From an uncultured Flavobacteriales bacterium (lineage in GTDB: Bacteria; Bacteroidota; Bacteroidia; Flavobacteriales_D; CAJJDF01), in contig CAJJDF010000049.1 in NCBI GenBank assembly GCA_905182785.1, forward strand, positions 1 through 46,229: a stretch of 46,229 bases of DNA, written 5' to 3'. The notes beneath the pieces were generated by a model. The model did not search any database and was not told the DNA's origin. It worked only from the letters and a program-made list of their open reading frames with translations. The position numbers and the translations under genes were made by a program. This document shows positions 27,353-36,586 of this stretch, in pieces. Position 1 is the first letter of the stretch. Each line of letters opens with the position of its first letter.

Positions 27353-28642
27353 ATGAAGTTTTTAATAATTATAGTAATAGTATTGGTAATCATCACTGCA
27401 GCTCAGTTGATGAAAGTATATGAGCATTCATCAAGATTGAGAAATAAGGATGAAGCTGATGTAACAGAGGGTGAAACTAAATTTAATGCAGGAATGTTAT
27501 TGGTGTTTTATTTGGCATTAATGATTTCCTCCACTTATTTATTTATTGTTTATGGTGCTCGTCCGGGCCTTGGGCCCTCAGCCTCTGAACATGGAGTAGA
27601 AATAGATTATTTGTATGATGTCAACTGGATTATATTAATCATAGTTTATTATTTAACTCAAACACTTTTATTTGTTTTTGCAATAAAATATCACCAAAAG
27701 AAAGGTAGGAAAGCAGTTTTCTTCTCACATTCTACAAAACTAGAGTTACTTTGGACAGTTATTCCAGCTGTAACATTAGCAGGTATTATTATTGCAGGAT
27801 TAATGGTTTGGAATAAGATTACGGCAATGCCAGAAAATGCTCAAGTAATTGAGATATATGCAAAGCAATTTGACTGGACGGTAAGATACTCTGGAGAAGA
27901 TAATACATTAGGAAATTCTAACTTTAAAGTCATTGAAACAAATAACCCATTAGGTGTTGTGACTTCTGATTTGATTGATGCAAAAGAATTGGCATGGAAA
28001 GCTGATATTGCTAAGTTAGAAAAGACAATTTCTGAAGAAGGAGATTTAATTCCAGACGCGAAGTTATCTGAAATGAAATTTAAATTAGAAAGGCTTAATC
28101 GTCAATTAATAAGATTAACTCCTTTGAGAAAAGTTCAAACTCCACAAACTGATTCAGCAGCAAATGATGACGTAATTGTTAAGGAACTTTATTTAGTAAA
28201 AGGAGAAGTTTATGAGTTTAAATTTAGATCGAGGGATGTAATTCATTCTGCATTATTTCCACACTTTAGAGCACAAATGAATTGTGTTCCTGGTATGACA
28301 ACAAGACTTTCATTTAAGCCAACAATTTCTACAGCAGAAATGAGAGAGAATCCGGAAGTTATTGCTCAGTACAAGAAAACGAATGAAAAAAGAGCAGCTG
28401 AAGGAAGAGAAGAAGTAGACTTTAATTATTTATTATTGTGTAACAAAATTTGCGGAGCATCACACTACAACATGCAAATGAATATTGTAGTTGTTGATAC
28501 ACAAGCAGAATTTGATATTTGGTATGCAAAACAAAAAGAATCAAAAACCTTTGCTCAGTTAGCAGGTCTTTTAGAGCCAGAGGAAATAACTGATTCAACA
28601 ATAAAAGAGGTAATTGTTATACAAGAAGTAGCAGCAGACTAA
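27353..28642 (+). CDS. coxB: cytochrome c oxidase subunit II (CuA-binding)
   Basis: Subunit II receives electrons from cytochrome c at its binuclear CuA centre. The 429-residue protein has an N-terminal hydrophobic segment, two further helices (near 45-65 and 88-110) and a third near 135-155, then the cupredoxin domain. The CuA ligands are clear in CNKICGASHYNM near residue 362. A charged insertion at about residues 212-275 (for example LSEMKFKLERLNRQL), predicted coiled-coil-like, separates the first strands of the cupredoxin from the rest. There is no C-terminal cytochrome c domain, so electrons probably arrive via ActE. The gap to coxA is 40 bp. Confidence 0.94.
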   Translation: MKFLIIIVIVLVIITAAQLMKVYEHSSRLRNKDEADVTEGETKFNAGMLLVFYLALMISSTYLFIVYGARPGLGPSASEHGVEIDYLYDVNWIILIIVYYLTQTLLFVFAIKYHQKKGRKAVFFSHSTKLELLWTVIPAVTLAGIIIAGLMVWNKITAMPENAQVIEIYAKQFDWTVRYSGEDNTLGNSNFKVIETNNPLGVVTSDLIDAKELAWKADIAKLEKTISEEGDLIPDAKLSEMKFKLERLNRQLIRLTPLRKVQTPQTDSAANDDVIVKELYLVKGEVYEFKFRSRDVIHSALFPHFRAQMNCVPGMTTRLSFKPTISTAEMRENPEVIAQYKKTNEKRAAEGREEVDFNYLLLCNKICGASHYNMQMNIVVVDTQAEFDIWYAKQKESKTFAQLAGLLEPEEITDSTIKEVIVIQEVAAD

Positions 28643-28682
28643 GAATATTTAATTTATATTATAACGTTTTATAAAGATAGAA

Positions 28683-30458
28683 ATGGCAGAACACACACAC
28701 GAAGAAGGACATCACCACCACGAAAGTTTCATAACTAAATATTTATTTAGTCAGGACCACAAGATGATATCTAAGCAATTTTTATTAACAGCAATGTTAA
28801 TGGGAGTTGTTGCAGTAATTTTATCCGTACTATTTAGACTACAAATTGCTTGGCCAAATGAAGAGTTTGAAGCAATGAAATTCTTTTTAGGAGACAGTTA
28901 TTTAGGAACTGATGGATTATTAAAACCAGACAGATACTTAGCAATTGTAACGATACATGGAACTATTATGGTGTTTTTTGTATTGACAGGAGGATTGAGT
29001 GGTACGTTTAGTAATTTACTTATTCCGCTACAAGTAGGAGCAAGAGATATGGCTTCAGGCTTCTTGAATATGTTATCTTTTTGGTTCTTTGCATTATCAA
29101 GTTCAATCATGCTTTTTTCTTTAGTTATAGAAAATGGTCCGGCAGCATCAGGATGGACAGTTTATCCTCCATTAAGTATTTTGGAGCAAGCTATACCAGG
29201 TTCTGGATTAGGAATGACATTGTGGTTATTGAGTATGACTTTGTTTATTGCCTCTTCTTTATTGGGAGCACTAAATTACATTGTTACAATTATCAACTTA
29301 AGAACGATTGGAATGAAAATGACAAGATTGCCACTTACAATGTGGGCATTCTTTGTAACAGCTATTTTAGGAGTTCTTTCTTTCCCAGTATTAGTCTCAG
29401 CAGTATTGCTGTTATTAATGGATAAAACATTTGGAACAAGTTTCTATTTGTCTGATATCTTTATTGGAGGTGAAGCATTAGATGCATCTGGAGGTTCACC
29501 AATACTTTACCAACATTTATTTTGGTTCTTAGGTCACCCAGAAGTATACATTGTACTTTTACCAGCTTTAGGAATTACATCTGAGATTGTATCGACAAAC
29601 TCTAGAAAACCAATTTTTGGTTACAGAGCAATGATTGGCTCAATTTTAGCAATTGGTTTCTTGTCATTTATCGTTTGGGGTCACCATATGTTTATTACAG
29701 GAATGAATCCATTTATTGGAGGAATATTTGTATTCACAACTTTACTGATTGCAATACCATCTGCTGTAAAAGCATTTAACTACATTACAACATTATGGAG
29801 AGGTAATATCCGTTATACTCCAGCTATGTTGTTTTCAATTGGATTGGTATCCACATTTATTACAGGGGGATTAACAGGAATTATTCTTGCAGATGCAACC
29901 CTTGATATTCCAGTTCACGATACTTATTTTGTTGTAGCTCACTTCCATATTGTAATGGGATTATCGGCTATTTTTGGAATGTTTGCTGGTGTGTATCACT
30001 GGTTCCCAAAAATGTATGGTAAGATGATGAACAAGAAATTAGGTTATGCTCACTTTTGGGCTACCTTAATTGGAGGATACGGTGTATTCTTCCCAATGCA
30101 CTTTGTTGGATTGGCAGGAGCACCAAGAAGGTATTATTCTAACACAGAGTTTGCATTCTTAGATCACGTTCAAGATTTGAATGAGGTGATTACAATCTTT
30201 GCAATAATAGGAGGACTAGCTCAATTGATTTTCTTTTTCAATTTCTTCTATAGTATTTATGCAGGAAGAAAAACTACGCAAAATCCATGGAAATCGAATA
30301 CATTGGAATGGACAACACCAGTTAACCCTGGTCATGGAAACTGGCCAGGAGATTTACCAATAGTACACAGATGGCCTTACGATTATAGTAACCCAGACCA
30401 CGAAGAAGATTTTGTGCCGCAAAATGTTCCCTTGAAAGAAGGTGAAGTTGCACACTAA
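28683..30458 (+). CDS. coxA: cytochrome c oxidase subunit I
   Basis: The catalytic subunit of a haem-copper oxidase that reduces oxygen and pumps protons. The 591-residue protein begins with a His-rich tail (MAEHTHEEGHHHHES) and has about twelve membrane helices. The active-site motifs are present: HPEVYIVLLPALG near residue 284 (the cross-linked His-Tyr pair and the D-channel Glu), WGHHMFITGM (two CuB histidines) and VVAHFHIVMG (haem ligands). These are the features of A-type oxidases. Subunit III is neither fused nor adjacent; transcription ends at the hairpin after this gene. Confidence 0.96.
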   Translation: MAEHTHEEGHHHHESFITKYLFSQDHKMISKQFLLTAMLMGVVAVILSVLFRLQIAWPNEEFEAMKFFLGDSYLGTDGLLKPDRYLAIVTIHGTIMVFFVLTGGLSGTFSNLLIPLQVGARDMASGFLNMLSFWFFALSSSIMLFSLVIENGPAASGWTVYPPLSILEQAIPGSGLGMTLWLLSMTLFIASSLLGALNYIVTIINLRTIGMKMTRLPLTMWAFFVTAILGVLSFPVLVSAVLLLLMDKTFGTSFYLSDIFIGGEALDASGGSPILYQHLFWFLGHPEVYIVLLPALGITSEIVSTNSRKPIFGYRAMIGSILAIGFLSFIVWGHHMFITGMNPFIGGIFVFTTLLIAIPSAVKAFNYITTLWRGNIRYTPAMLFSIGLVSTFITGGLTGIILADATLDIPVHDTYFVVAHFHIVMGLSAIFGMFAGVYHWFPKMYGKMMNKKLGYAHFWATLIGGYGVFFPMHFVGLAGAPRRYYSNTEFAFLDHVQDLNEVITIFAIIGGLAQLIFFFNFFYSIYAGRKTTQNPWKSNTLEWTTPVNPGHGNWPGDLPIVHRWPYDYSNPDHEEDFVPQNVPLKEGEVAH

Positions 30459-30480
30459 TACTTGAATACATTAAGTTTAA

Positions 30481-30508
30481 AAGCCATTCTGAAAAGAATG
30501 GCTTTTTT
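30481..30508 (+). terminator. intrinsic terminator of the act-cox operon
   Basis: AAGCCATTCT (30481-30490) and AGAATGGCTT (30495-30504) form a perfect 10-bp stem with a GAAA tetraloop, followed by T residues. It lies 22 bp after the coxA stop. Confidence 0.92.
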
Positions 30509-30636
30509 GTTTAGGACAACTGCTCTACGAATTACAGATACTAAAGAGATAAGATGTTTTTTGATGAAGGTTCAATAATTGATTTTCACTCAATTAATTT
30601 AATTCTTTAATACATAAAATTTGTTAGACCTACTTC

Positions 30637-32739
30637 CTACGAAATCCTCCCCCAATTAGGTTTTTTCTTTATCAACTCAGCTAACCTTTGTCTGACAAGG
30701 TAATGTTCTTGCAAAGTAAGTTCAGGATCTTTTTTAAGAAGCTCTGAAGCATAGTTTCTTGCCGCAACTACTATTTTGTTATCCTTTATCAAATCACCAA
30801 GCTTAAGGTCTAAAACACCACTTTGTTGAGTTCCCATAATATCTCCAGGGCCTCTCAGTTTCAAATCCTCCTCAGCAATTTCAAAACCATCTGTGGTTCT
30901 CACCATGGTTTCTATCCTTGTTTTTGCTGTAGGCGATAATTTGTAATCCGTCATTAGCACACAATACGATTTGTCTGATCCTCTTCCTACTCGTCCACGA
31001 AGTTGGTGTAATTGAGATAATCCAAATTTATTGGCGCTTTCAATTACCATTACTGTTGCATTGGGAACATTTACACCTACTTCTATTACCGTAGTTGCAA
31101 CCATAATTTGAGTAATTCCTTTTACAAATTGTTGCATCTCGTACTCCTTGTCTTTGGCTTTCATTTTCCCATGTACAATACTCAATTTGTATTGAGGTAA
31201 AGGGAATCTTCTTGCCATACTTTCATAGCCATCCATCAAATCTTTAAAATCCAAATGTTCGGATTCTTCAATTAATGGATAAACGACATAAACCTGTCTT
31301 CCTTCAGCAATTTGTTTCTCCATAAAATTGAAAACATACAATCTATCTTTGTCAAATTTATGAATCGTAGTGACTTCTTTTCTTCCTGGTGGCAGTTCAT
31401 CTATTACTGAGATATCCAAATCTCCATAAACTGTCATGGCAAGAGTTCGTGGGATTGGAGTGGCTGTCATTACAAGAATATGAGGAGGAATGGTGTTTTT
31501 TTGCCATAGTTTAGATCTTTGTTTTACTCCAAACCTATGTTGCTCATCTATGATTGATAATCCTAAGTTTTTGAATTGTACAATGTCTTCGAGTAGTGCA
31601 TGGGTTCCAATAAGAATGTCTAGTTCACCTGATAATAATTGAGCGTGAATAATTCTTCTTTGAGCTACTTTTGTAGAACCGGTTAGTAGTAAAATTGTAA
31701 CTCCAGTATTTTCCAAATATTTGGAGATGGAGGTGAAATGCTGAGTTGCCAAAATTTCGGTAGGAGCCATCATTAAAGATTGGTATCCATTGTCTTTTGC
31801 CAAAAGCATAGCCAGTAAACCAACTAAGGTTTTTCCACTTCCTACATCCCCTTGCAACAAGCGATTCATGTGTTTTCCACTTCCTACATTATTTCTAATT
31901 TCTTTGACTACTCTTTTTTGAGCATTAGTTAATTCAAAAGGTAAATTTTTTGTGTAAAAGGAATTGAAACTTTCTCCTACTTTTTCAAACACAAACCCTT
32001 TCAGTTTCTTTTCTTGGACTACCTTTTGTTTCAGTATTCTCATTTGAAGAAAGAAGAACTCATCAAACTTCAATCTGAAGATTGCTTTTTTTAATAACTC
32101 AGGATTGGTAGGATGATGAATTTGCTGATAAGCTAATTCTCTAGGCATTAATTTCAATTCCTTGATCAAAGCGACCGAAAGAGTTTCGGGAATTTGTTGC
32201 CTGAGTAAGGGAGTAATAGTTTTGGTTAGTTTTTCAATTCCTTTGGAGTTCAATCCAGTTGCGTTTGCTTTTTCAGATGAATTATATACTGGTTGTAAGG
32301 CAGCTACTTGTTCATTTTCTTTTGGCTTCTCTTCAAAATCTGGATGAACCAGATTAAATGAATTGTTGAATTGAGTGGGTTTACCAAAAACGATAAATTC
32401 CTTTCCTATTATTAGTTTGGGTTTTACCCATTTTGCTCCTTTAAACCAAATAAGTTGCATTTCACCCGTATCATCTTGTAAGTAGGCTATAAGTCTTTTG
32501 CCTTGTTTTACTCCAGTTTCAGATACTCGGGTTATTTTTCCTCTCAATTGGATGTGAATTTCCGAAGAATTCACATCTTTAATTTTATGGATTTTAGATC
32601 TATCAATGTATCGAAAAGGAAAATGATTGATTAGATGATCGTAGGTAAAAATCCTCAATTCTTTCTTTAAAATATCTGCACGCTTTGGCCCAACCCCTTT
32701 CAGGTATTCTATAGAAGTAGATAGAAATGAGTTAGACAT
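30637..32739 (-). CDS. recG: ATP-dependent DNA helicase RecG
   Basis: RecG remodels stalled replication forks and Holliday junctions. The 700-residue protein has an N-terminal wedge/OB domain (VGPKRADILKKELRI at the start), Walker A GDVGSGKT near residue 298, the DEQH box near 398, TATPIPRTLA, and the motif QLRGRVGRG in the second RecA-like domain. Length matches the family. TAAATTTG on the minus strand (32766-32759) sits about 20 bp before its start, directly behind the Skp terminator, so it is probably its own transcript. Confidence 0.97.
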   Translation of the reverse strand: MSNSFLSTSIEYLKGVGPKRADILKKELRIFTYDHLINHFPFRYIDRSKIHKIKDVNSSEIHIQLRGKITRVSETGVKQGKRLIAYLQDDTGEMQLIWFKGAKWVKPKLIIGKEFIVFGKPTQFNNSFNLVHPDFEEKPKENEQVAALQPVYNSSEKANATGLNSKGIEKLTKTITPLLRQQIPETLSVALIKELKLMPRELAYQQIHHPTNPELLKKAIFRLKFDEFFFLQMRILKQKVVQEKKLKGFVFEKVGESFNSFYTKNLPFELTNAQKRVVKEIRNNVGSGKHMNRLLQGDVGSGKTLVGLLAMLLAKDNGYQSLMMAPTEILATQHFTSISKYLENTGVTILLLTGSTKVAQRRIIHAQLLSGELDILIGTHALLEDIVQFKNLGLSIIDEQHRFGVKQRSKLWQKNTIPPHILVMTATPIPRTLAMTVYGDLDISVIDELPPGRKEVTTIHKFDKDRLYVFNFMEKQIAEGRQVYVVYPLIEESEHLDFKDLMDGYESMARRFPLPQYKLSIVHGKMKAKDKEYEMQQFVKGITQIMVATTVIEVGVNVPNATVMVIESANKFGLSQLHQLRGRVGRGSDKSYCVLMTDYKLSPTAKTRIETMVRTTDGFEIAEEDLKLRGPGDIMGTQQSGVLDLKLGDLIKDNKIVVAARNYASELLKKDPELTLQEHYLVRQRLAELIKKKPNWGRIS

Positions 32740-32758
32740 TTTGGTTTTATATTAGACT

Positions 32759-32766
32759 CAAATTTA
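32759..32766 (-). promoter_or_regulatory. putative -7 element of recG (TAAATTTG)
   Basis: Exact TAnnTTTG match 20 bp before the recG ATG. The -33 position would fall inside the preceding terminator hairpin and shows no TTTG. Confidence 0.35.
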
Positions 32767-32769
32767 AGC

Positions 32770-32807
32770 AAAAAAAAACCTCTTATCCTTTTGGATGAGA
32801 GGTTTTT
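32770..32807 (-). terminator. intrinsic terminator after the second Skp/OmpH gene
   Basis: AAAAACCTCTTATCC (32774-32788) pairs with GGATGAGAGGTTTTT (32793-32807), 15 bp with one G-U and a TTTT loop, with T residues following on the minus strand. Confidence 0.85.
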
Positions 32808-32823
32808 GATAAAATGTTATTTT

Positions 32824-33348
32824 TTATTTTATTGGAGTAGGAGTTACTACTTTTTTAAGTTCAGCAATTACTAATGGAGTAACATCATTCCCTCCGTCAA
32901 AGTAAACTACAGTTCCTTGAGTGATGTCAAATATGTAAGAATATCCGTTATCTTTCCCTACTACTTTAATTGCATCTTGCAATTGGTTTAAAAGGGGTCC
33001 CATCAATTCTTGTTGTTTTGCTTGGATTTTAGCTTGTAAACCTTGCTCAAATTCAATTGCTGCATTTTGTAATTCAGTAATTTCCTTTTCTCTTGAACCT
33101 TGAATTGTTTTAGAAAGAGTTTCTTTTGTACCTAAGTACTCAGTATATCTTTTTTGTACAGTAGTTTTAATGTCTTTTAATTCACTTATTTTACTATCTC
33201 TATATCTCTCCATTTCTTTGTTAGAGTCTTCGTATCCAGGAACTGCTATTAGTAATTCTTGAGCGTTTATGTGTCCGTATTTTTGAGCATTTGCGGCACT
33301 TGTAAATCCTAAAAGAGCTACTGCTAATATTGCTATTAATTTTTTCAT
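32824..33348 (-). CDS. OmpH/Skp family periplasmic chaperone (second copy)
   Basis: Skp holds unfolded outer membrane proteins in the periplasm on the way to the BAM complex. The 174-residue precursor has a signal peptide (MKKLIAILAVALLGFTSAAN), a long charged helical region (about 40-125, probably coiled coil), and the short beta strands at both ends that build the trimer (KYGHINAQELL and YSYIFDITQGTVVYF). The gene follows a paralogue 35 bp upstream. The two proteins clearly differ in sequence, so they may serve different clients or form mixed trimers (inference). Confidence 0.9.
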   Translation of the reverse strand: MKKLIAILAVALLGFTSAANAQKYGHINAQELLIAVPGYEDSNKEMERYRDSKISELKDIKTTVQKRYTEYLGTKETLSKTIQGSREKEITELQNAAIEFEQGLQAKIQAKQQELMGPLLNQLQDAIKVVGKDNGYSYIFDITQGTVVYFDGGNDVTPLVIAELKKVVTPTPIK

Positions 33349-33382
33349 TGTATTAATTGTATTATTTATTGTTAGTTGGTTT

Positions 33383-33892
33383 TTATTTGTATCCTAAGTT
33401 CTTAAGTATTCTTTGGCTTTTATCCAATTTAGAGTCTGCATATAAAATATTACTCTGATTTGCTTTATCAAATATGAAAGAGTAATTTCCTACAGAAGCC
33501 AATTCCTTTACAGCATTGTATACTTTGTTTTGAATGGGTTCGATTAATTCTTTTCTCTTTTGAAATAATTCACCTTCTACTCCAAATTTATCTTGTTGAA
33601 ATTTTGACAAACCATTTTCCAAAGAAAAAATTTCTTCTCTTTTTTTCTTCTTCATATCTTCTGGAAGTAATAATTCTTCTGCTTGATATTGTTGGTATTT
33701 TTTATTGATTACCCTTTTTTTACTTTCAACATCAGCTTCCCATTTTTCTGATAAATCGTCTAAATTTTTTTGTGCTGTAATGTATTCTGGAATATTTTTC
33801 AAAATATAGTCAGTATCTACGTAAGCATATTTTTGTGCAAAAGTAGCTACTGAAAATAAGGCAATTGCCAAAGTTAAAATTATCTTTTTCAT
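33383..33892 (-). CDS. OmpH/Skp family periplasmic chaperone (first copy)
   Basis: A 169-residue precursor with a signal peptide (MKKIILTLAIALFSVATFAQ), the N-terminal strand KYAYVDTDYILKNIPEY, a helical middle (about 45-125) and the C-terminal strand YSFIFDKANQSNILY. Same family as the next gene. It lies 85 bp after bamA; TAAATTTG on the minus strand (33924-33917) with TTTC 20 bases upstream provides its own promoter, so the pair need not depend on bamA transcription. The bamA-skp-skp order is common in flavobacteria. Confidence 0.9.
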   Translation of the reverse strand: MKKIILTLAIALFSVATFAQKYAYVDTDYILKNIPEYITAQKNLDDLSEKWEADVESKKRVINKKYQQYQAEELLLPEDMKKKKREEIFSLENGLSKFQQDKFGVEGELFQKRKELIEPIQNKVYNAVKELASVGNYSFIFDKANQSNILYADSKLDKSQRILKNLGYK

Positions 33893-33916
33893 AGTGTTTT
33901 GTATTTTGAACGATTA

Positions 33917-33948
33917 CAAATTTAGGGTTTAATATTAAATAAATGAAA
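33917..33948 (-). promoter_or_regulatory. promoter of the skp pair (TTTC-N20-TAAATTTG)
   Basis: On the minus strand TTTC (33948-33945) is followed after 20 bases by TAAATTTG (33924-33917). The leader would be about 20-25 nt to the ATG at 33892. It has the same TTTC form of -33 box as the act promoter. Confidence 0.5.
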
Positions 33949-33977
33949 CTATTATTAAAGCGGCTTTATTCATTTGA

Positions 33978-36557
33978 TTACAACTCTCCAATATTCATGC
34001 CAATCGTAAAGTGAAACTGCCCTTGTGGCTTAAAATTACCAGGGCTATGTAAGGCTGGTCTATATCCAGAATTGTTTTGGGTTAATGGGTCTAACCCCCA
34101 TCCGTAATCTAATCCAATAAGTCCAAACATTGGTAAAAATAGTCTAAGCCCAACTCCCACAGATTTTTTTACCTCGAATGGGTTGTAGTCTTGGTAACTG
34201 TTCCAAGAATTTCCTGCTTCTCCAAATAGCATTGCAAAAACTGTAGCGCTAGGGTTAAGTGAAATTGGGTATCTCAGCTCAACTTTATATTTAGTAATAA
34301 GCGCATCACCCTCTGTAGATGAAATTGAATTATCTTCATATCCTCTCAATGCAATGTATTCTCTTCCTGCCAATCTAAATCCTGTAAGACCACTTCCTCC
34401 GTAATAAAATCTCTCGAACGGAGAAACTCCTTTTGCTTTGCTCCAAGGATTCAAGAATCCAAAACCAATACTTGAGTGAAGTACTAATTTTTTATCTTTA
34501 GATAAAGGCGTATACCATTTAGTAATAAATTTAATTTTATTGTATTCAATCCATTTGAATTTTTCTTGATTTGTTAAATCACTGTAGTCATCTCTGCCAT
34601 CAAACATAGAATAAGGAGCAGTAGTTTTGAATGATAAAGTCATTTCTGAACCACTTCTTGGATAAATTGGTTGATCTACTGAGTTCCTTGAAATAGAAAA
34701 TTTTAAACTTAAGTTATTTGCAAACCCATTAGAAAAGTCATCTACTAAGTTGTAATTTCTAAGCGTGTAGTATTCATAGCCCAATTCTCCGTAAAAAGTA
34801 AAGAAATCATCTGGTTTTTTAAGCCTTGTTCCAATTCCAATTGCAGTACCAAAAACATCAAAAATTCTTGTGTTAGGGTCATTTCTTTTTGTTTGATCTA
34901 GTTTTTGTAAAGAGTAGTAGGCATTAAAACTAAATGAAGTTGGTTTTTTTCCTCCCAACCAAGGTTCAGTAAATGATAAACTTAAGGATTGAAAAAAGAC
35001 ATTGGCAGACCCTCTCAAACTTAATCTTTGTCCATCTCCAGTTGGTAATGGTGACCACGATTCTTTTTTGAAAAAGTTATTAATAGAGAAATTAGTAAAT
35101 GATAGTCCCAACGAACCTACAAATTGATTTCCTCCCCATCCTCCAGATAATTCTATTTGATCGGACGGCTTTTCTGCTACTGTATATTCAATATCTACTG
35201 TTCCGTCTGCTGGGTTTGGCATTGGATTTACCCCCATTCTCTCAGGATCAAAATAACCTAAGTTACTCAACTCTCTTTGTGAACGAATAATATCTGCTCT
35301 ACTAAATATCATTCCAGGTTTAGTTTTCAATTCACGCCTAATAACGTGGTCATTTGTTTTTGTATTTCCGTTTATAATGATTTTTCCAATTCTTGCAATT
35401 TTCCCTTCATATATGATGATATCAATATCAATCGAATCATTTTCAACTGTTTTTTCGATAGGAGTTACTTGAAAAAATAAATGTCCTTGATCCATATATA
35501 AAGAACTTACATCTAGTTCTGTTTGACTCATGAAAAGCTTAGACTCTAGTTTCATTTTATTGTATTCATCTCCCTTACTTATTCCAAGAATAGAATCTAA
35601 TTGTCCATTACGGTATTTAGTATTTCCTACCCAATTTATGTCTCGGAAGTAGTATTTATTTCCCTCTTTAATTTTTATATCAACGTTTATCGTATATGGA
35701 TCATTAGTATAGACAGTGTCAAAAGTTATGGCTGCATCTCTAAAAGATTTTGAATTGTATTTAGCAATAATTGTTTGCTTTTCACCTTCATAACTATCTT
35801 CTATGAATTTTGATCTTTTCCAGAACCTCCACCATCTTCTTTCTTTAGTTTCTTTAAGCGATTTTTTTATTTTTGCATCAGAAAGTACAGGAGCTTCTTT
35901 TTTAATTAAGCTTAATGGGAATTTAGTTTTTTCAATTGCATTGTTTCCATCAATCGTTATTTTATTAATCTTTACCCTTTTTCCTTTGTCAATATTAATA
36001 ACTAATATTTGTGCATTATTCACCGAAGTATCAGGAAAACTAGTAATAGTTACTTTTGCATTCAAATATCCTTTTTCTACAAAATAATCTTTACACACAA
36101 ATTTTGTGTTGTCCAATAAACTCTCTGTTATTAATTTTCCACTGTATAAATCAAGATTTTCTTTCAGTGATTTTGCTTGTGAATTTGTAATTCCTTTCAG
36201 TTGGTACCTAGCCATTCTGTTTCTCTCTTTTAGAGATATTTTTAAAAAGATTGTATTTCCTGTAATTTTTTCTGCGTAGATGTTAATGTCAGAATAGTTA
36301 TTTACATCCCACAGTCTTTTTATTGCAGATGAAATATCACTTCCAGGAATGGTAATTTCTTTACCTCTTCTCAATCCAGAGAATGAAATAATTCTTTCTA
36401 CGTCAGTAATCACTGCACCTTCTACTGTGATACCTCCAATTTCATATTTTTTTGGACTAGCATAATCAATTTCAGAAGACGAAAATGTAAAGTCTTGAGC
36501 ATGAACTTCTGCAACCATAAAGATTGATAAAAAGAGTATTTTAAAAATTAATTTCAT
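33978..36557 (-). CDS. bamA: outer membrane protein assembly factor BamA
   Basis: BamA inserts beta-barrel proteins into the outer membrane. The 859-residue precursor has a signal peptide ending near VHAQ, a periplasmic part with five POTRA domains (about residues 40-480, for example IGGITVEGAVITDVERII at the start and IGKIIINGNTKTNDHVIRR later), and the C-terminal 16-strand barrel with the conserved loop-6 motif as LRGYEDNS near residue 745. The basic stretch KETKERRWWRFWKRS at about 240-255 is an unusual insertion in a POTRA. It is downstream of uppS (29 bp), as often in Bacteroidota. Confidence 0.95.
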   Translation of the reverse strand: MKLIFKILFLSIFMVAEVHAQDFTFSSSEIDYASPKKYEIGGITVEGAVITDVERIISFSGLRRGKEITIPGSDISSAIKRLWDVNNYSDINIYAEKITGNTIFLKISLKERNRMARYQLKGITNSQAKSLKENLDLYSGKLITESLLDNTKFVCKDYFVEKGYLNAKVTITSFPDTSVNNAQILVINIDKGKRVKINKITIDGNNAIEKTKFPLSLIKKEAPVLSDAKIKKSLKETKERRWWRFWKRSKFIEDSYEGEKQTIIAKYNSKSFRDAAITFDTVYTNDPYTINVDIKIKEGNKYYFRDINWVGNTKYRNGQLDSILGISKGDEYNKMKLESKLFMSQTELDVSSLYMDQGHLFFQVTPIEKTVENDSIDIDIIIYEGKIARIGKIIINGNTKTNDHVIRRELKTKPGMIFSRADIIRSQRELSNLGYFDPERMGVNPMPNPADGTVDIEYTVAEKPSDQIELSGGWGGNQFVGSLGLSFTNFSINNFFKKESWSPLPTGDGQRLSLRGSANVFFQSLSLSFTEPWLGGKKPTSFSFNAYYSLQKLDQTKRNDPNTRIFDVFGTAIGIGTRLKKPDDFFTFYGELGYEYYTLRNYNLVDDFSNGFANNLSLKFSISRNSVDQPIYPRSGSEMTLSFKTTAPYSMFDGRDDYSDLTNQEKFKWIEYNKIKFITKWYTPLSKDKKLVLHSSIGFGFLNPWSKAKGVSPFERFYYGGSGLTGFRLAGREYIALRGYEDNSISSTEGDALITKYKVELRYPISLNPSATVFAMLFGEAGNSWNSYQDYNPFEVKKSVGVGLRLFLPMFGLIGLDYGWGLDPLTQNNSGYRPALHSPGNFKPQGQFHFTIGMNIGEL

Positions 36558-36586
36558 ATAATTTATTAGTTGTATTATTTAGCAAC

